A stretch of 64,000 bases of DNA from Desulfovibrio sp. MES5 (GCF_002237645.1 NZ_MJUZ01000022.1:1-64000), one strand, 5' to 3'; numbered from the stretch's first letter, positions 18,041 to 27,913 are shown. Program-made: numbers and translations. The notes: generated by a model from the sequence alone, not told the origin.

Positions 18041-20163
18041 ACTCGGCAAAACCTCTGGTCTCAATTCTCATGATGACTTACAACCACGCCGCCTTTATAC
18101 GGGAGGCTCTGGATAGTTGCCTTGGCCAGAAAACAGAATACCCATTTGAAATAATTGTTTGTGACGATGCCTCCACTGACGGTACGGTGGAGATTTTGCA
18201 GGCATACGCCCACAAGCACCCCTCGGTTGTCCTCTCGCTGCAGTCGAGAAATACTAAGGGCGCAAAAAACCTTATGGACGGCATGCAAAAAGTGCGCGGC
18301 GTCTATGTGGCCTTGTGTGAAGGGGACGACTACTGGACAAACCCCGGCAAGCTGCAAAAACAGGTAAGCTTTATGGAGGCTAACCCGGATTTTTCCGTAT
18401 GCTGCCACCGCGTTGAAATCATGTTCGACCCGCCCCTTCCAGCAGGGCGCAAGCAATACGTATACAAAAACTGCAAGTCGGAAGAAGCCCGCATTCGTGA
18501 AGGCGTTTTTTATGCGGATGAGGCCATTGCCAATTACTTTTTCCACACCAGTTCTTTTGTTTTTCGCTGGCGCTTTCCTAATGGCTTGCCAGAGTGGTTT
18601 ACCCCGAGCATGACGTGGGATCAATTTTTGTTCATGTTGCATGCCGTGCAAGGCAAAATAAAATATTTTGATGACGACATGAGCGTCTGGCGCAGACATG
18701 AAAGCGGGTACTCTTGGCTGCAAACCATAGACAAAAAATTGTTCTTTGCACAAAAGGGACTGGACTGGCTTGCCGTTTTCAAACAGATGGACGCTTTTTT
18801 CTCATATCGCTTTACCCTCCAGATTCGGGAACGGGTACTTCTGGCCTTACGGAATACGGTTGATTTGCTGGTCAGTAACGGCAAGCTTGATACTGTGCGT
18901 AACGTGGTGGAGGGATATAGCGAATACTTTGAGAAACCTGTTTTGGAAAATGCGTCCATGCTGGACGCCTTGCGGCTGGCCTTTCCTGAAAAAAACGAAT
19001 TTTGTCCGCCCTGGGCCGCTCCCCGGGTTTTGCCCCAAAGCGGGGACGAGCCTGCAAAAACCGCAGAATCTCCGCCCGCCGTGCAGGAACCTGAGTATAC
19101 AGAGCAATGTCGCCCTATCGGCGGTATGTTCGAACCCGCGATAACCCTTTTTCCCGAATCGCCGGAAAGTGTGTGGAACACCTGGACAGACGGACGGGAA
19201 TACGCTTGTTTTACAAACCCGGATCAGGCTGTGCTGACGTGGCTGTGGGAAAAGGCCGCCAGTCGCCGAGTCTGGGTGCCCAGCTACTACCCCCATTCCA
19301 CGCGGGATGCTCTCAACCAAGTGGGCATTGGCGAATTTCTGTACGAATGCCGCGCTGACATGACGCTCTCCCACGACTTTCTCGCCTTCGTGGAGCCCGG
19401 CGATGCGGTTATTTCTATGACCTATATGGGAAAAAGCGTTTCGCCGGAATTTGAGCAAGCCCTATTGGCACGCCCTGATATTCTATGGCTTGAAGATCGA
19501 AGACATGCCCTTTTGCCGGAACGACCATCAAAAGCGCAAGCCGTGCTTTACGACCCGACGGAATTTCTCGGCGTACCCGATGGAGCTATTTTGGTCGGAG
19601 CGGGCGTGGCCTGTCTGCAACCGGCCCGCCCTGCCGCAAGCAGTGATTTTTTCGACGAACGGGTCATAAACGGCCTGCGCCGATTCGACCTTGTGTACGA
19701 CATGAAAAAGGCTTTGCTGGAACAGGCCAAAACAGAAAAACAGTGGGAACTGCCTTCCCAGGCATGCAGCCGCCTTACTCGGGAAACCCTCAAGCGTGTG
19801 CCTGTCAGAGAGATGGCCGACCGGAGCAAAGCCAACTGGCGCTACCTGGCCCGCCATTTGGCAACATTCGCTTTCTTCCCGGAGGCGGATGTTGATTTTG
19901 CGCCTTGGGGTTTTCCCGTCCGTGTTCCGTTCGCCCAGTCCGCCGCAGTAATTTACACGGCACTGCAAGCACAGGGAATATTTTGTCGAAAAAATTTCAC
20001 CCCTTATAAAAAAAGCAACCACTCCATAGCCAATATGTTCGCAGCCCGTCTGCTTATACTTCCTTGCGATCATCGCTATGGAAGAGCTGACATGGAAAAA
20101 GTGGTCTATTTTGCCAACAGATTCCTGAATGGCACTATTACCCCGGCTGACGTGCAAGCATAG
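18037..20163 (+). CDS. GT2 glycosyltransferase fused to a DegT-fold domain lacking its lysine
   Basis: Residues 1-230 form a GT-A family 2 glycosyltransferase with SILMMTYNHAAFIREAL, CDDASTDGT (UDP-sugar and metal binding) and CEGDDYW, then HTSSFVFRWRFPNGLPEWF. Residues about 370-700 resemble the separate 331-residue protein encoded at 20956-21951. Its segment SPRKFFGVPDGG corresponds here to DPTEFLGVPDGA, so the expected pyridoxal-phosphate lysine is Glu at about residue 509. The second half is probably a non-catalytic aminotransferase-fold domain, perhaps for binding a nucleotide sugar. The ATG overlaps the preceding stop. Confidence 0.8.
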   Translation: MNSAKPLVSILMMTYNHAAFIREALDSCLGQKTEYPFEIIVCDDASTDGTVEILQAYAHKHPSVVLSLQSRNTKGAKNLMDGMQKVRGVYVALCEGDDYWTNPGKLQKQVSFMEANPDFSVCCHRVEIMFDPPLPAGRKQYVYKNCKSEEARIREGVFYADEAIANYFFHTSSFVFRWRFPNGLPEWFTPSMTWDQFLFMLHAVQGKIKYFDDDMSVWRRHESGYSWLQTIDKKLFFAQKGLDWLAVFKQMDAFFSYRFTLQIRERVLLALRNTVDLLVSNGKLDTVRNVVEGYSEYFEKPVLENASMLDALRLAFPEKNEFCPPWAAPRVLPQSGDEPAKTAESPPAVQEPEYTEQCRPIGGMFEPAITLFPESPESVWNTWTDGREYACFTNPDQAVLTWLWEKAASRRVWVPSYYPHSTRDALNQVGIGEFLYECRADMTLSHDFLAFVEPGDAVISMTYMGKSVSPEFEQALLARPDILWLEDRRHALLPERPSKAQAVLYDPTEFLGVPDGAILVGAGVACLQPARPAASSDFFDERVINGLRRFDLVYDMKKALLEQAKTEKQWELPSQACSRLTRETLKRVPVREMADRSKANWRYLARHLATFAFFPEADVDFAPWGFPVRVPFAQSAAVIYTALQAQGIFCRKNFTPYKKSNHSIANMFAARLLILPCDHRYGRADMEKVVYFANRFLNGTITPADVQA

Positions 20164-20180
20164 AAGGGGAAGGATATCTT

Positions 20181-20912
20181 ATGCGCCTGGCACTGATGCA
20201 GCCCTATTTTTTTCCCTACATCGGCTACTTTCAGCTTATCGCCAACACTGATCTCTGGGTTGTTTTCGATACCGCCCAGTTTTCCCTGCAAAGCTGGATG
20301 TACCGCAACCGCATCCTCCACCCAAGCCATGGGTGGCAATATATCAGCCTGGACTTGAACAAAGCCTCTCCCAATAAATGCATACTGGAGACAGAACTGC
20401 TTGACCGCAAAAAAAGCGAAGAGAAATTGCTCGGCCAATTGGGGCACTACCGCAAGAGAAGCCCATGGTTCAATAAAGTAAAAGAGCTCGTGCAGGAAAG
20501 CTTTGCGACCACGCCCGACAACTCGCTGAGCAGACTGAATGTGATCACGCTTGCCTCTGTGTGCGCGTATCTCAATATTCCTTTCAACTACCGTTTTCTC
20601 TCCGAGCTTGCCCTGGAAATCCCGCCTGTGGCCTATCCCGGTCAGTGGCCATTGGAGGTATCTACCCAGCTTCAGGCAAAATGCTACATCAACGCGCCTG
20701 GAGGAAAGGCGCTTTTCCATCCCGATGACTTCGCCGCTCGCAACATCGACCTCAAGTTTTTGCCCATGCCGGAATTTGTCTATGAATGCCACCCATACAG
20801 CTACCAGCCGCATCTTTCCATCTTGGATGTCCTTATGTGGAACAGCCCAGAATGCATACGGGAATACCTGTTGGCGCCCGTAGCGCTTGAGGAAGCGCCG
20901 TCCCCGGCGTAA
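20181..20912 (+). CDS. WbqC-like family protein
   Basis: The protein opens LALMQPYFFPYIGYFQLI, the signature of the WbqC family (PF08889). It also has YRNRILHPSHGWQYISL and RLNVITLASVCAYLNIPF. Its 243 residues match the family length. Members occur in O-antigen and other glycan clusters and are thought to act in sugar or amino-acid N-acyl modification, but the reaction is not established. AAGGGAAGGA lies a few bases upstream of the ATG. It sits 17 bases after the GT2 fusion gene. Confidence 0.88.
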   Translation: MRLALMQPYFFPYIGYFQLIANTDLWVVFDTAQFSLQSWMYRNRILHPSHGWQYISLDLNKASPNKCILETELLDRKKSEEKLLGQLGHYRKRSPWFNKVKELVQESFATTPDNSLSRLNVITLASVCAYLNIPFNYRFLSELALEIPPVAYPGQWPLEVSTQLQAKCYINAPGGKALFHPDDFAARNIDLKFLPMPEFVYECHPYSYQPHLSILDVLMWNSPECIREYLLAPVALEEAPSPA

Positions 20913-20955
20913 GTGGTTGAAGCGGCGAGTGTGCCGGAAAAGAAGGAACCTCGGC

Positions 20956-21951
20956 ATGAATCGTGAAATCGGCGGATATATGGACATCAGCGGTAACGCT
21001 CCAGCGGAAATGGAAATACTTCCCGGAGCGCTATCTTTCAACTCATGCCGAAATGCGCTGGAATTCCTGATCCGAGAACGCAGGTACAAACGCATTCGAC
21101 TGCCGGTATACGTATGTGCCGATGTTTTTCAAGCCGTGGAACGTGCTGGCGCCAAGGCACTGCTGTATCACATGGATGAAAACCTCATGCCCGTCGACGT
21201 AAGCTTGGATGATATTCCGCTTGTATACGTTAATTATTTCGGTCTGGCTGAGGCGAACGTACACACCCTTGCCCGCCTGAGGCATCCTCTAGTAGTGGAT
21301 AACGCTCAGGCTTTTTTTTCGCGGCCTCTCCCGAAAGTTGATTGCCTGTATTCTCCCCGAAAATTTTTTGGCGTGCCGGATGGGGGTTTGCTTTGTCCGG
21401 GCGAGCCCTTCTCAAACGAGTCATTGGCAAATTTTAACGGCATGCCCCGGGCCGTTTCTTTTGAGCACGGAACATGGCTGTTCAAGCGGGCGGATTGCGG
21501 CGCATCGGCGGCCTACGCTGACAGACAAGCCAACGAAGAGCGCATCCGAGGGCTCCCTCCCCTGCGTATGTCCGAATCCACCCGCCATCTACTGGCGGCG
21601 TGCAATATAGAATATGCGCACAAGCGGCGGCAGGCGAACTGGCGCACTCTGCACAGGGCGCTCGCCCCTTCCAACTTGGCGCCATCCGTACTGTTGACTG
21701 CGGGGGATAGCGGAGCGGCGGCACTTTGCTACCCCTACCTGAACAAAAACGCTGCGTGGCTTCGAGAACGCCTTGCCGAAAAAAAAATTTATATTCCACA
21801 TTATTGGCCCGGACTTGAAACGATTATCAAGTCTGGCTCGATAGAACATCTTTTGCTGGAAAAACTGCTCCCACTCCCCATTGACCAACGCTATGGAGCG
21901 AATGACATGACATATATGCTGGATGTCCTTCGCGGCGTCATAAACACCTGA
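20956..21951 (+). CDS. DegT-like PLP-dependent aminotransferase-fold protein
   Basis: The protein has the DegT/DnrJ/EryC1-type fold-I pattern: LSFNSCRNALEFLI, YVCADVFQAVERAGAK, LVVDNAQAFFS (cofactor-ring Asp and Gln) and SPRKFFGVPDGG with Lys136 as the likely Schiff-base residue. The 331-residue length is slightly short for the family. The ATG at 20956 has AAGGAA seven bases upstream. An upstream extension of the frame overlaps the WbqC-like gene and is unlikely. The fold is that of the C-terminal half of the GT2 fusion encoded at 18037-20163, but here the lysine is present. A nucleotide-sugar aminotransferase role is inferred. Confidence 0.7.
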   Translation: MNREIGGYMDISGNAPAEMEILPGALSFNSCRNALEFLIRERRYKRIRLPVYVCADVFQAVERAGAKALLYHMDENLMPVDVSLDDIPLVYVNYFGLAEANVHTLARLRHPLVVDNAQAFFSRPLPKVDCLYSPRKFFGVPDGGLLCPGEPFSNESLANFNGMPRAVSFEHGTWLFKRADCGASAAYADRQANEERIRGLPPLRMSESTRHLLAACNIEYAHKRRQANWRTLHRALAPSNLAPSVLLTAGDSGAAALCYPYLNKNAAWLRERLAEKKIYIPHYWPGLETIIKSGSIEHLLLEKLLPLPIDQRYGANDMTYMLDVLRGVINT

Positions 21952-21965
21952 CGCGTACGGAGACC

Positions 21966-24023
21966 ATGTTTATGCAACAGCGCATAGTTTTTTATTCAGG
22001 GCATATGTGGCCGGTATGGCAAAATACCTTCTTCGCCAACAACCATGACACGCTTAATAAAGCGGGCGTGGCTCTCATGGGTGAAAGGGATCTGAATACT
22101 TTTTCAAACGTCAGAGACTATCTTCTCGCAACGGATGACCCAGCCAAACTCGCTGAAGAAATGCAATCGCTTTTGACCGGGCCTGCGCAAACGGTGCTGG
22201 TGCCAGCCTATGAATATATTTTTCAACCGCAAAAGCTGCAAAGCCTATTATATTTAACCCGCAAAAAAAATCCATCGGCCGAAATTATTCTGTGCCATGA
22301 AATGGCCAACCTTGCATACACTTTTTTGTATGAGCTTTCTATCTGTTATACGATGCATTTTTACCCTCAGATGTATGACGATATCATTGAACACCAAATT
22401 AATTGCATAAAAGGCAAAACAACGAGCTACAGGCATTTTTTGCAAAGATTGAGTACTGGCAGTATAAATTTTTTTAATAATATAGATGTGTTTCCAGTAT
22501 ATTCCAGTCCTGCAGGAATGGAAGAAGGAGTAAAGCACCTGCTGCGGCTTGCGGGACTGGATGAAGAGCTTTTTACAACCTTTGATTTTACGCCTCCCCT
22601 TATGGGTGCCCCCCTGGCAGACAAAACAAGAGCCTGGATATACACACTCAAGCAGCTTTTCCGGCGCTTCGGCGCAGCATTTTCTTCCTGGGATCACGAG
22701 CAGCGTTTGCTCAATGCGGATGGGGAACGCACGGTTCCTTTCAATGAAGAGTCTCTCGTAAAGCTATATGAAGTGTACGCCGAAGACAAAAAATTATTTC
22801 CAGACTTTCCTGTTTGGGGTGACTACGCCCAAAACTTTCGGCTCAAAAAACGAAGGGCCTTGCCTGCCCTTGTTCCTGATGATGCAGCGCAAATGCTCAC
22901 GCTCCACTCTCAGGGCTGCTCCACGATCCTGACTGAGTATTTTTCAAAGCTTACCCCCCGATACCTCACCGTAGAAGAAAGGGAACTTCTGGCTCCCTGG
23001 TTAAAGGGCAGTGCTTATCCAATTTCTTCTCCTGTATCCGGCTCCAAAAAACAAGAGAACGAGTTTACCTACATTGGCGGCACACAGACCACGCAGGCAA
23101 AGGTAGCCGTCATAACAGCCACATATAACCATGTGCAGTATATTCGAGAATGCATAGAAAGCGTTCTCGCACAAAACGCGCCTTTTCCCATTGAACATAT
23201 CATAGCAGATGATGGCTCCACTGACGGAACAGCGGAAATCATCAGGGACTACGCAGCCCGTTACCCTCATATTATACCGATATTGCATAATCCCCACGCA
23301 GGTGGAGCTATCAACCATGAAGACCTGTACACCATGACCAGGTCGCCTTATGTGGCGGTATGCGAAGGAGATGATTACTTCAGCGACACGACAAAGCTTC
23401 GAACCCAAGCGGAATTTTTAGATAAAAACAAAGATATGGCCTTGTGCTTTCACCCGGTACGGGTTGCTTACGAAAACAATCAATATGAAGACCGCTTTTA
23501 TCCTCCTTCCTCTATGTTCCCAACTGGGCCAGACTTCTGCTACGACCTCGAAGACCTGCTACGCGGCAACATGATTCAGACCAACGCTGTCATGTACCGC
23601 TGGCGCTTTACAAACGGACTGCCGGAATGGTTCCAGTGCGGCTTGCTCCCCGGAGACTGGTACTTGCATCTTCTCCATGCCGAAAAGGGGAAAATCGGAT
23701 TTATTGACAAAGTGATGAGCGTGTATCGGCGGCATGGTCAGGGCACCTACTGGTCAGCCGAAGTGGACCGACTCGAGCACCGCGCCGCAACTGGCATGAA
23801 AGAACTTGAAGTATATGATGTCGTCAACAAACATTTTAACAGACGCTACGAATCCATCCTGTTGGATCTCGTCAACGGCGTCTTCGTGGACTGCCTGCTC
23901 TACGATTCAGAACGCGGACAAGACGAGGAGCCGATACTTAATACGCTTACCGACAAGCATCCGCATTTCGCCAGGCATTTTCTGGATTCACTCAAAAATC
24001 TCAGTTCGCCTAAAGAAAGCTAA
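21966..24023 (+). CDS. Large protein with unknown N-terminal domain and C-terminal GT2
   Basis: Residues about 380-610 are a family 2 glycosyltransferase: VAVITATYNHVQYIRECIES, ADDGSTDGT, CEGDDYFSD and MYRWRFTNGLPEWFQ, very like the GT2 of the 18037-20163 protein. Residues 1-370 are not recognised. They begin RIVFYSGHMWPVWQNTFF and may be a second, GT-B-like or glycan-binding domain. GGAG stands 3 bases before the ATG at 21966 and 9 before a second ATG at 21972, so the latter may be the true start. It is the last gene of the plus block and converges on the next gene. Confidence 0.75.
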   Translation: MFMQQRIVFYSGHMWPVWQNTFFANNHDTLNKAGVALMGERDLNTFSNVRDYLLATDDPAKLAEEMQSLLTGPAQTVLVPAYEYIFQPQKLQSLLYLTRKKNPSAEIILCHEMANLAYTFLYELSICYTMHFYPQMYDDIIEHQINCIKGKTTSYRHFLQRLSTGSINFFNNIDVFPVYSSPAGMEEGVKHLLRLAGLDEELFTTFDFTPPLMGAPLADKTRAWIYTLKQLFRRFGAAFSSWDHEQRLLNADGERTVPFNEESLVKLYEVYAEDKKLFPDFPVWGDYAQNFRLKKRRALPALVPDDAAQMLTLHSQGCSTILTEYFSKLTPRYLTVEERELLAPWLKGSAYPISSPVSGSKKQENEFTYIGGTQTTQAKVAVITATYNHVQYIRECIESVLAQNAPFPIEHIIADDGSTDGTAEIIRDYAARYPHIIPILHNPHAGGAINHEDLYTMTRSPYVAVCEGDDYFSDTTKLRTQAEFLDKNKDMALCFHPVRVAYENNQYEDRFYPPSSMFPTGPDFCYDLEDLLRGNMIQTNAVMYRWRFTNGLPEWFQCGLLPGDWYLHLLHAEKGKIGFIDKVMSVYRRHGQGTYWSAEVDRLEHRAATGMKELEVYDVVNKHFNRRYESILLDLVNGVFVDCLLYDSERGQDEEPILNTLTDKHPHFARHFLDSLKNLSSPKES

Positions 24024-24065
24024 CGCGCGCACGCCAACAATGCTGCCACGCCCAAATGCTGCACA

Positions 24066-25196
24066 CTACGAATTTGATAGACGCCCTTGGCGATGTTGGC
24101 GCATCATTTCTACAAGTTTTTCAAATTTTCGTTCCAATTCGGCTCGCATAAAGGTTGAGTAAAGACGCAAACTTTCACGCTCATTGCACGAAAATGCATA
24201 TACTTTATGCAGTAAATCAGGGAAATGCTTCCAGTCATAACTGAGCAAATCCGGTCGCATCATATGTGCAAACATATCCTGCAATTTTGTTAAAGGGGCA
24301 CTATGTATTATGGCAGCGGGCTTTCCTGCGGCCAAAGCAGTCATGGCGCAATGCAGAGAACTGCCAACATAATATCGTGCGCCGCACAGCACGCTTCCCA
24401 CTTCCCAAACGTTCAATCCTTCCAGAAGAGTGCATCCATCCAAAAGCGGACATAATGTTTTCATGACAGTATACCGCGTGGGCCCGACAGGCAGCAGCAC
24501 AACTTCAAGGCCGGACCTTTCTTTAAAATTCTGCAACTCATCATGTATAATCGGCAGCATTTCCTGAGGAATTGAAGTCCAATTGCCATTGAATACAATA
24601 TACTGATCTTTCTCAAGATTTTTAAGCCGGTTAGCTTTGGCTATTGATTGGAGTTGTCGCTCGTAATCAGGAAAAAGCAGCGGAAAGCACCAACCTATAT
24701 CCGGAACAAGGTCAACATGCAGATTCATAAAGCACGTCCTTCCCTCAAGCAGCTTTTTACTAAGTAAACCCCGCACTCCAACGTATTCGAGGTGCTCAAG
24801 CTCTTGGCGCGGAATTTCGGGGGGCGCTTGCGGAAGAGTTAACACACCAACAGAAAACCAGGCTTTAAATACATCCTTTCTTTTTAGCCAACCCCAGAAC
24901 GTATCAGACGGAAGCCTTTCCATAGATGAAAGATCATACATCTCACTCCAGACTTCTTTGTCATAGCGGTGGATTACCTCACCACCTACAACAACAATAG
25001 CATCGGGTGAAAAAGCATCAAGTGCCTCTTCGGAATACTGATAAAACTGCTCATCGCCTATTGTAGTGGCAGACGGACAGAAAAAACGAAACTCGGCATG
25101 GGGTTCCAGGCGGGAAATATACTCGCGGGCAGCAAAGGAAAACAGTATATCACCATAATTTCCAATATCGGCAACAGACATCAAAGCGATTTTCAT
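24066..25196 (-). CDS. Polysaccharide pyruvyl transferase family protein
   Basis: The protein starts MKIALMSVADIGNYGDILF, the usual family opening (GNxGD). It has VVVGGEVIHRYD and, near the end, ARYYVGSSLHCAMTALAAGKP. These are the hallmarks of PF04230, which transfers pyruvate ketals to sugars or acts as a related transferase. The 376 residues are normal. It is the last gene of the minus-strand block and converges with the plus block, with no clear terminator between them. The acceptor is unknown. Confidence 0.85.
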   Translation of the reverse strand: MKIALMSVADIGNYGDILFSFAAREYISRLEPHAEFRFFCPSATTIGDEQFYQYSEEALDAFSPDAIVVVGGEVIHRYDKEVWSEMYDLSSMERLPSDTFWGWLKRKDVFKAWFSVGVLTLPQAPPEIPRQELEHLEYVGVRGLLSKKLLEGRTCFMNLHVDLVPDIGWCFPLLFPDYERQLQSIAKANRLKNLEKDQYIVFNGNWTSIPQEMLPIIHDELQNFKERSGLEVVLLPVGPTRYTVMKTLCPLLDGCTLLEGLNVWEVGSVLCGARYYVGSSLHCAMTALAAGKPAAIIHSAPLTKLQDMFAHMMRPDLLSYDWKHFPDLLHKVYAFSCNERESLRLYSTFMRAELERKFEKLVEMMRQHRQGRLSNS

Positions 25197-25277
25197 GAGT
25201 AAGCATTCTCTTTTTATTCGTATGCCCTACTTTCAGAGGCAAGGGGTACCTCGCACCATTCCGTCTGCTGGAAACTA

Positions 25278-26291
25278 TCACTTGCAAGCATGTTTGAGAT
25301 ACGACATGGATTCCGGGTCCAGCCAGCACAGGGGAGTTTTGAGTGCCGGATGTTGAAGCATGTGGGCGAATTCTTTAAAATCAGGGTTCTTTTCATCAAA
25401 AATGGTTACTTCATCATCATAGTGGAGCGTATTTTTGTCGCGATACCGCCTGGTAAACCTGACCTCTATATCCATAGATCCTGCCCATTCGCTGAATTCA
25501 GCCATCTCCTTATAATTTGATTTTTGTATCACAAAGGAAAAAAAGATTTTTTTCAGAAGTCCTTTTTCTCTGCACGCGAGAAGGAAATCAAGATTTTTTA
25601 TGAGCGTTTTCCACCGGGCGCCACACATGATACGTTCATATGTATTCTCGCGTGCAGCGTTTATTGAAACGATCACTGAATGAATATTTGAAAGAAGATC
25701 CAGCTCACGACAATGCTTTTCATTACATAATTGACCGTTTGTATGGAGGAGAAAAAGCTTGTCGGGATAGACTGCTCGGATTCTCTTTATAAGGGTGCGG
25801 TAATGACGACTGAAAAAAGGATCGCCATCTCCTGCCATATAGACTGCCTTGGCGTTTTTGACCATCGGCAAAAATACGCTGTCAATTTTGCTATTTAAAA
25901 ATGCAAGCTTATGATCAGAATTGATAATTCTACTATCCCTGCACATAGTGCAATGAATATTACACTCTTTATCATGGCAAAATTTGACTATAACAGGCGC
26001 AGACGGCGCTTCACTATATTCAACACTATGCTCTTCAAGAAAGTCGACAGAGGATATATATCGCCCCTTCGTTGCGCAAACATTCAGATTGCATAACGAG
26101 TAGTCGCCCCGGAGCAACATACGCCTGATGGATCGTGCTTGCTCAGAGTTCCAGACATCTTCAAACGGAGAGTCCTCATCAACCGTCCCAAACGGTTTGG
26201 CAAGATCCACAGGGCAGCATGCAAAGGCGACAATATCTAAACCATTGTGGCAATACACATGAGTATGCGTAAAAGGAAGTGGACATATCAT
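25278..26291 (-). CDS. Radical SAM protein with N-terminal SPASM-like cysteines (second)
   Basis: The cluster motif is CNIHCTMC (C110, C114, C117), with MAGDGDPFFSRHY and HTNGQLCNEKH of the barrel. Residues 1-75 carry C3, C14, C25, C26, C67 and C72 in a SPASM-like pattern (GTVDEDSPFEDVWNSEQARSI, GDYSLCNLNVC). It shares the inverted order and GDPF motif of the 16997-18040 protein. The pair are therefore diverged paralogues within one island. The start ATG at 26291 has GGTGAT nearby. Confidence 0.8.
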   Translation of the reverse strand: MICPLPFTHTHVYCHNGLDIVAFACCPVDLAKPFGTVDEDSPFEDVWNSEQARSIRRMLLRGDYSLCNLNVCATKGRYISSVDFLEEHSVEYSEAPSAPVIVKFCHDKECNIHCTMCRDSRIINSDHKLAFLNSKIDSVFLPMVKNAKAVYMAGDGDPFFSRHYRTLIKRIRAVYPDKLFLLHTNGQLCNEKHCRELDLLSNIHSVIVSINAARENTYERIMCGARWKTLIKNLDFLLACREKGLLKKIFFSFVIQKSNYKEMAEFSEWAGSMDIEVRFTRRYRDKNTLHYDDEVTIFDEKNPDFKEFAHMLQHPALKTPLCWLDPESMSYLKHACK

Positions 26292-26334
26292 AACATCACC
26301 ATTTAATCATTACATACCAGATAGAGAATCATCC

Positions 26335-27867
26335 TTAACACAAGCCGCAAATGATAACCTTGTGGTTGTAATATTCTGGAAATTCTTTCTTCAAGTAATC
26401 CAGCATACGCGGAACATGAACATCTCTGGCAAAAATAACAATTGGTACAGGCTCTTTATTGGGCAATTCTAATTCTGGATGGACAAGATCAAGCCCATCA
26501 ACTTTCCTGCGTTCATTGCTGGACGCAGGAGCAAGGTTGTCAAGCATGGCTATAGGATGGTTTGCTCTGAACACATGTTTATAGTTTTCGTAGGCAATAC
26601 CGTGCCCCCAAAAATATATGGGAGTGTTCCCGATGCGTTGCGATTCCCGTTTCAGGGCGGCAAGGCGAAGACTGGTCAGCCTTTCGGCATAGTATTTTTC
26701 TATATCTGTTGCAGAAAGAGGTGCATTCACAAGTTGAGAAAACTCCTGCTCACTCACTAATGCTCTTATTCTGACTAATTGTGCACGGCGACAATATTCT
26801 TCATAATTACAATCGGCGGAACTCTCTGCAAAAGAAGAAAAAATGAGTGGATGCCCTGCGCCATAAGAGATGTAATCGGCAGAAATATTCATAATTCGCT
26901 CTATCGACACAGTAAACGCTGCGCTAGAGTGAATGTCAAAGCCAGAAAAGCCCGTTTCGTTCAAAGTTTCTGCAGGGTCTACCCCCAAATAGGATGTAGG
27001 AAGTGAAATCGGTTGAGTTTGGGCGTGGCGTGTGCAGGCTGCTTCATACAATGTGCTGGCCTGTTCGGAGTAGTATTTGCGAAGCAGCGCTCCGGTTTGA
27101 GTCAGAATTTTTTCTGGAGGGGTATAATACCAATCGAGAAAAAGCATATTCAACACATTGCCAATCTGCTCAAACGCCATTTTTTTATCAATAACAACAC
27201 AGCCCATGTTTGGTATTGGGGCATAAGAAAAATATTTATGCTTCTGCATAATGGCAGAAAACAGCAATAAATTGCAATATGATTTTTTTTCTATCTCTGG
27301 CAATACAGTGGAATATAGGTTTGAAATCGAACTAAGAGCGATATCATGAATCATCAGCACTGCGTTATTGGCAACAAAAGGCAAAAATGACAGATAGCTT
27401 AAAAATTCTCCAGGCAATAAATGGACTGTATCAAGAAGAATAAAGTCGATTTCACCACCGATCTCTTCGATGCAATCGCTGATGTCACAGCCAAAATAGG
27501 TTTTCCATGCCGCATGCTTTGAAGCGTCATGGTAGGTTTTTGCAAGATACCCCACTTCAAACTTCGCTTCACAGCCGCGAGAGGTTGCAAGAGCGTCAGG
27601 AATTTCTAAAACAGTGTTATAGTCCACCGAATAAAGCGTCGCGTCTGAATGTAGACAATCAAAGAAATGACAAGCACTCCCACCAGCAGCAACGCCTATT
27701 TCAAGAACCTTTTTCGGCTTCTTTAATTGTAAAAAAAACTTGAGCAATTGTACGTCAGCATGTGACATAAAAGCGTGTTCATTACCGTTTGACAGAGGTT
27801 CTTTTTCTATGCCTGGCACGGTAAAAAGATCTTTTGTATCCGCCAAAAATTGTTCAAAATCGGACAT
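26335..27867 (-). CDS. SAM-dependent methyltransferase fused to a Rossmann-like domain
   Basis: Residues about 40-190 are a class I methyltransferase (Methyltransf_24/CmcI-like) with KKVLEIGVAAGGSACHFFD, LYSVDY and IDFILLDTVHLLPGEF. Residues about 410-510 look like a second Rossmann-type domain (PIYFWGHGIAYENYKHVF, VPIVIFARDVHVPRMLDYL). A similar arrangement occurs in sugar-modifying methyltransferase fusions. The protein has 510 residues. It is second in the minus block, 46 bases after the DegT gene. The substrate is unknown. Confidence 0.75.
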   Translation of the reverse strand: MSDFEQFLADTKDLFTVPGIEKEPLSNGNEHAFMSHADVQLLKFFLQLKKPKKVLEIGVAAGGSACHFFDCLHSDATLYSVDYNTVLEIPDALATSRGCEAKFEVGYLAKTYHDASKHAAWKTYFGCDISDCIEEIGGEIDFILLDTVHLLPGEFLSYLSFLPFVANNAVLMIHDIALSSISNLYSTVLPEIEKKSYCNLLLFSAIMQKHKYFSYAPIPNMGCVVIDKKMAFEQIGNVLNMLFLDWYYTPPEKILTQTGALLRKYYSEQASTLYEAACTRHAQTQPISLPTSYLGVDPAETLNETGFSGFDIHSSAAFTVSIERIMNISADYISYGAGHPLIFSSFAESSADCNYEEYCRRAQLVRIRALVSEQEFSQLVNAPLSATDIEKYYAERLTSLRLAALKRESQRIGNTPIYFWGHGIAYENYKHVFRANHPIAMLDNLAPASSNERRKVDGLDLVHPELELPNKEPVPIVIFARDVHVPRMLDYLKKEFPEYYNHKVIICGLC

Positions 27868-27913
27868 AACAGCTTCCCATTCATAGCTATGACATGTTTT
27901 TTACCGTGCCAAT

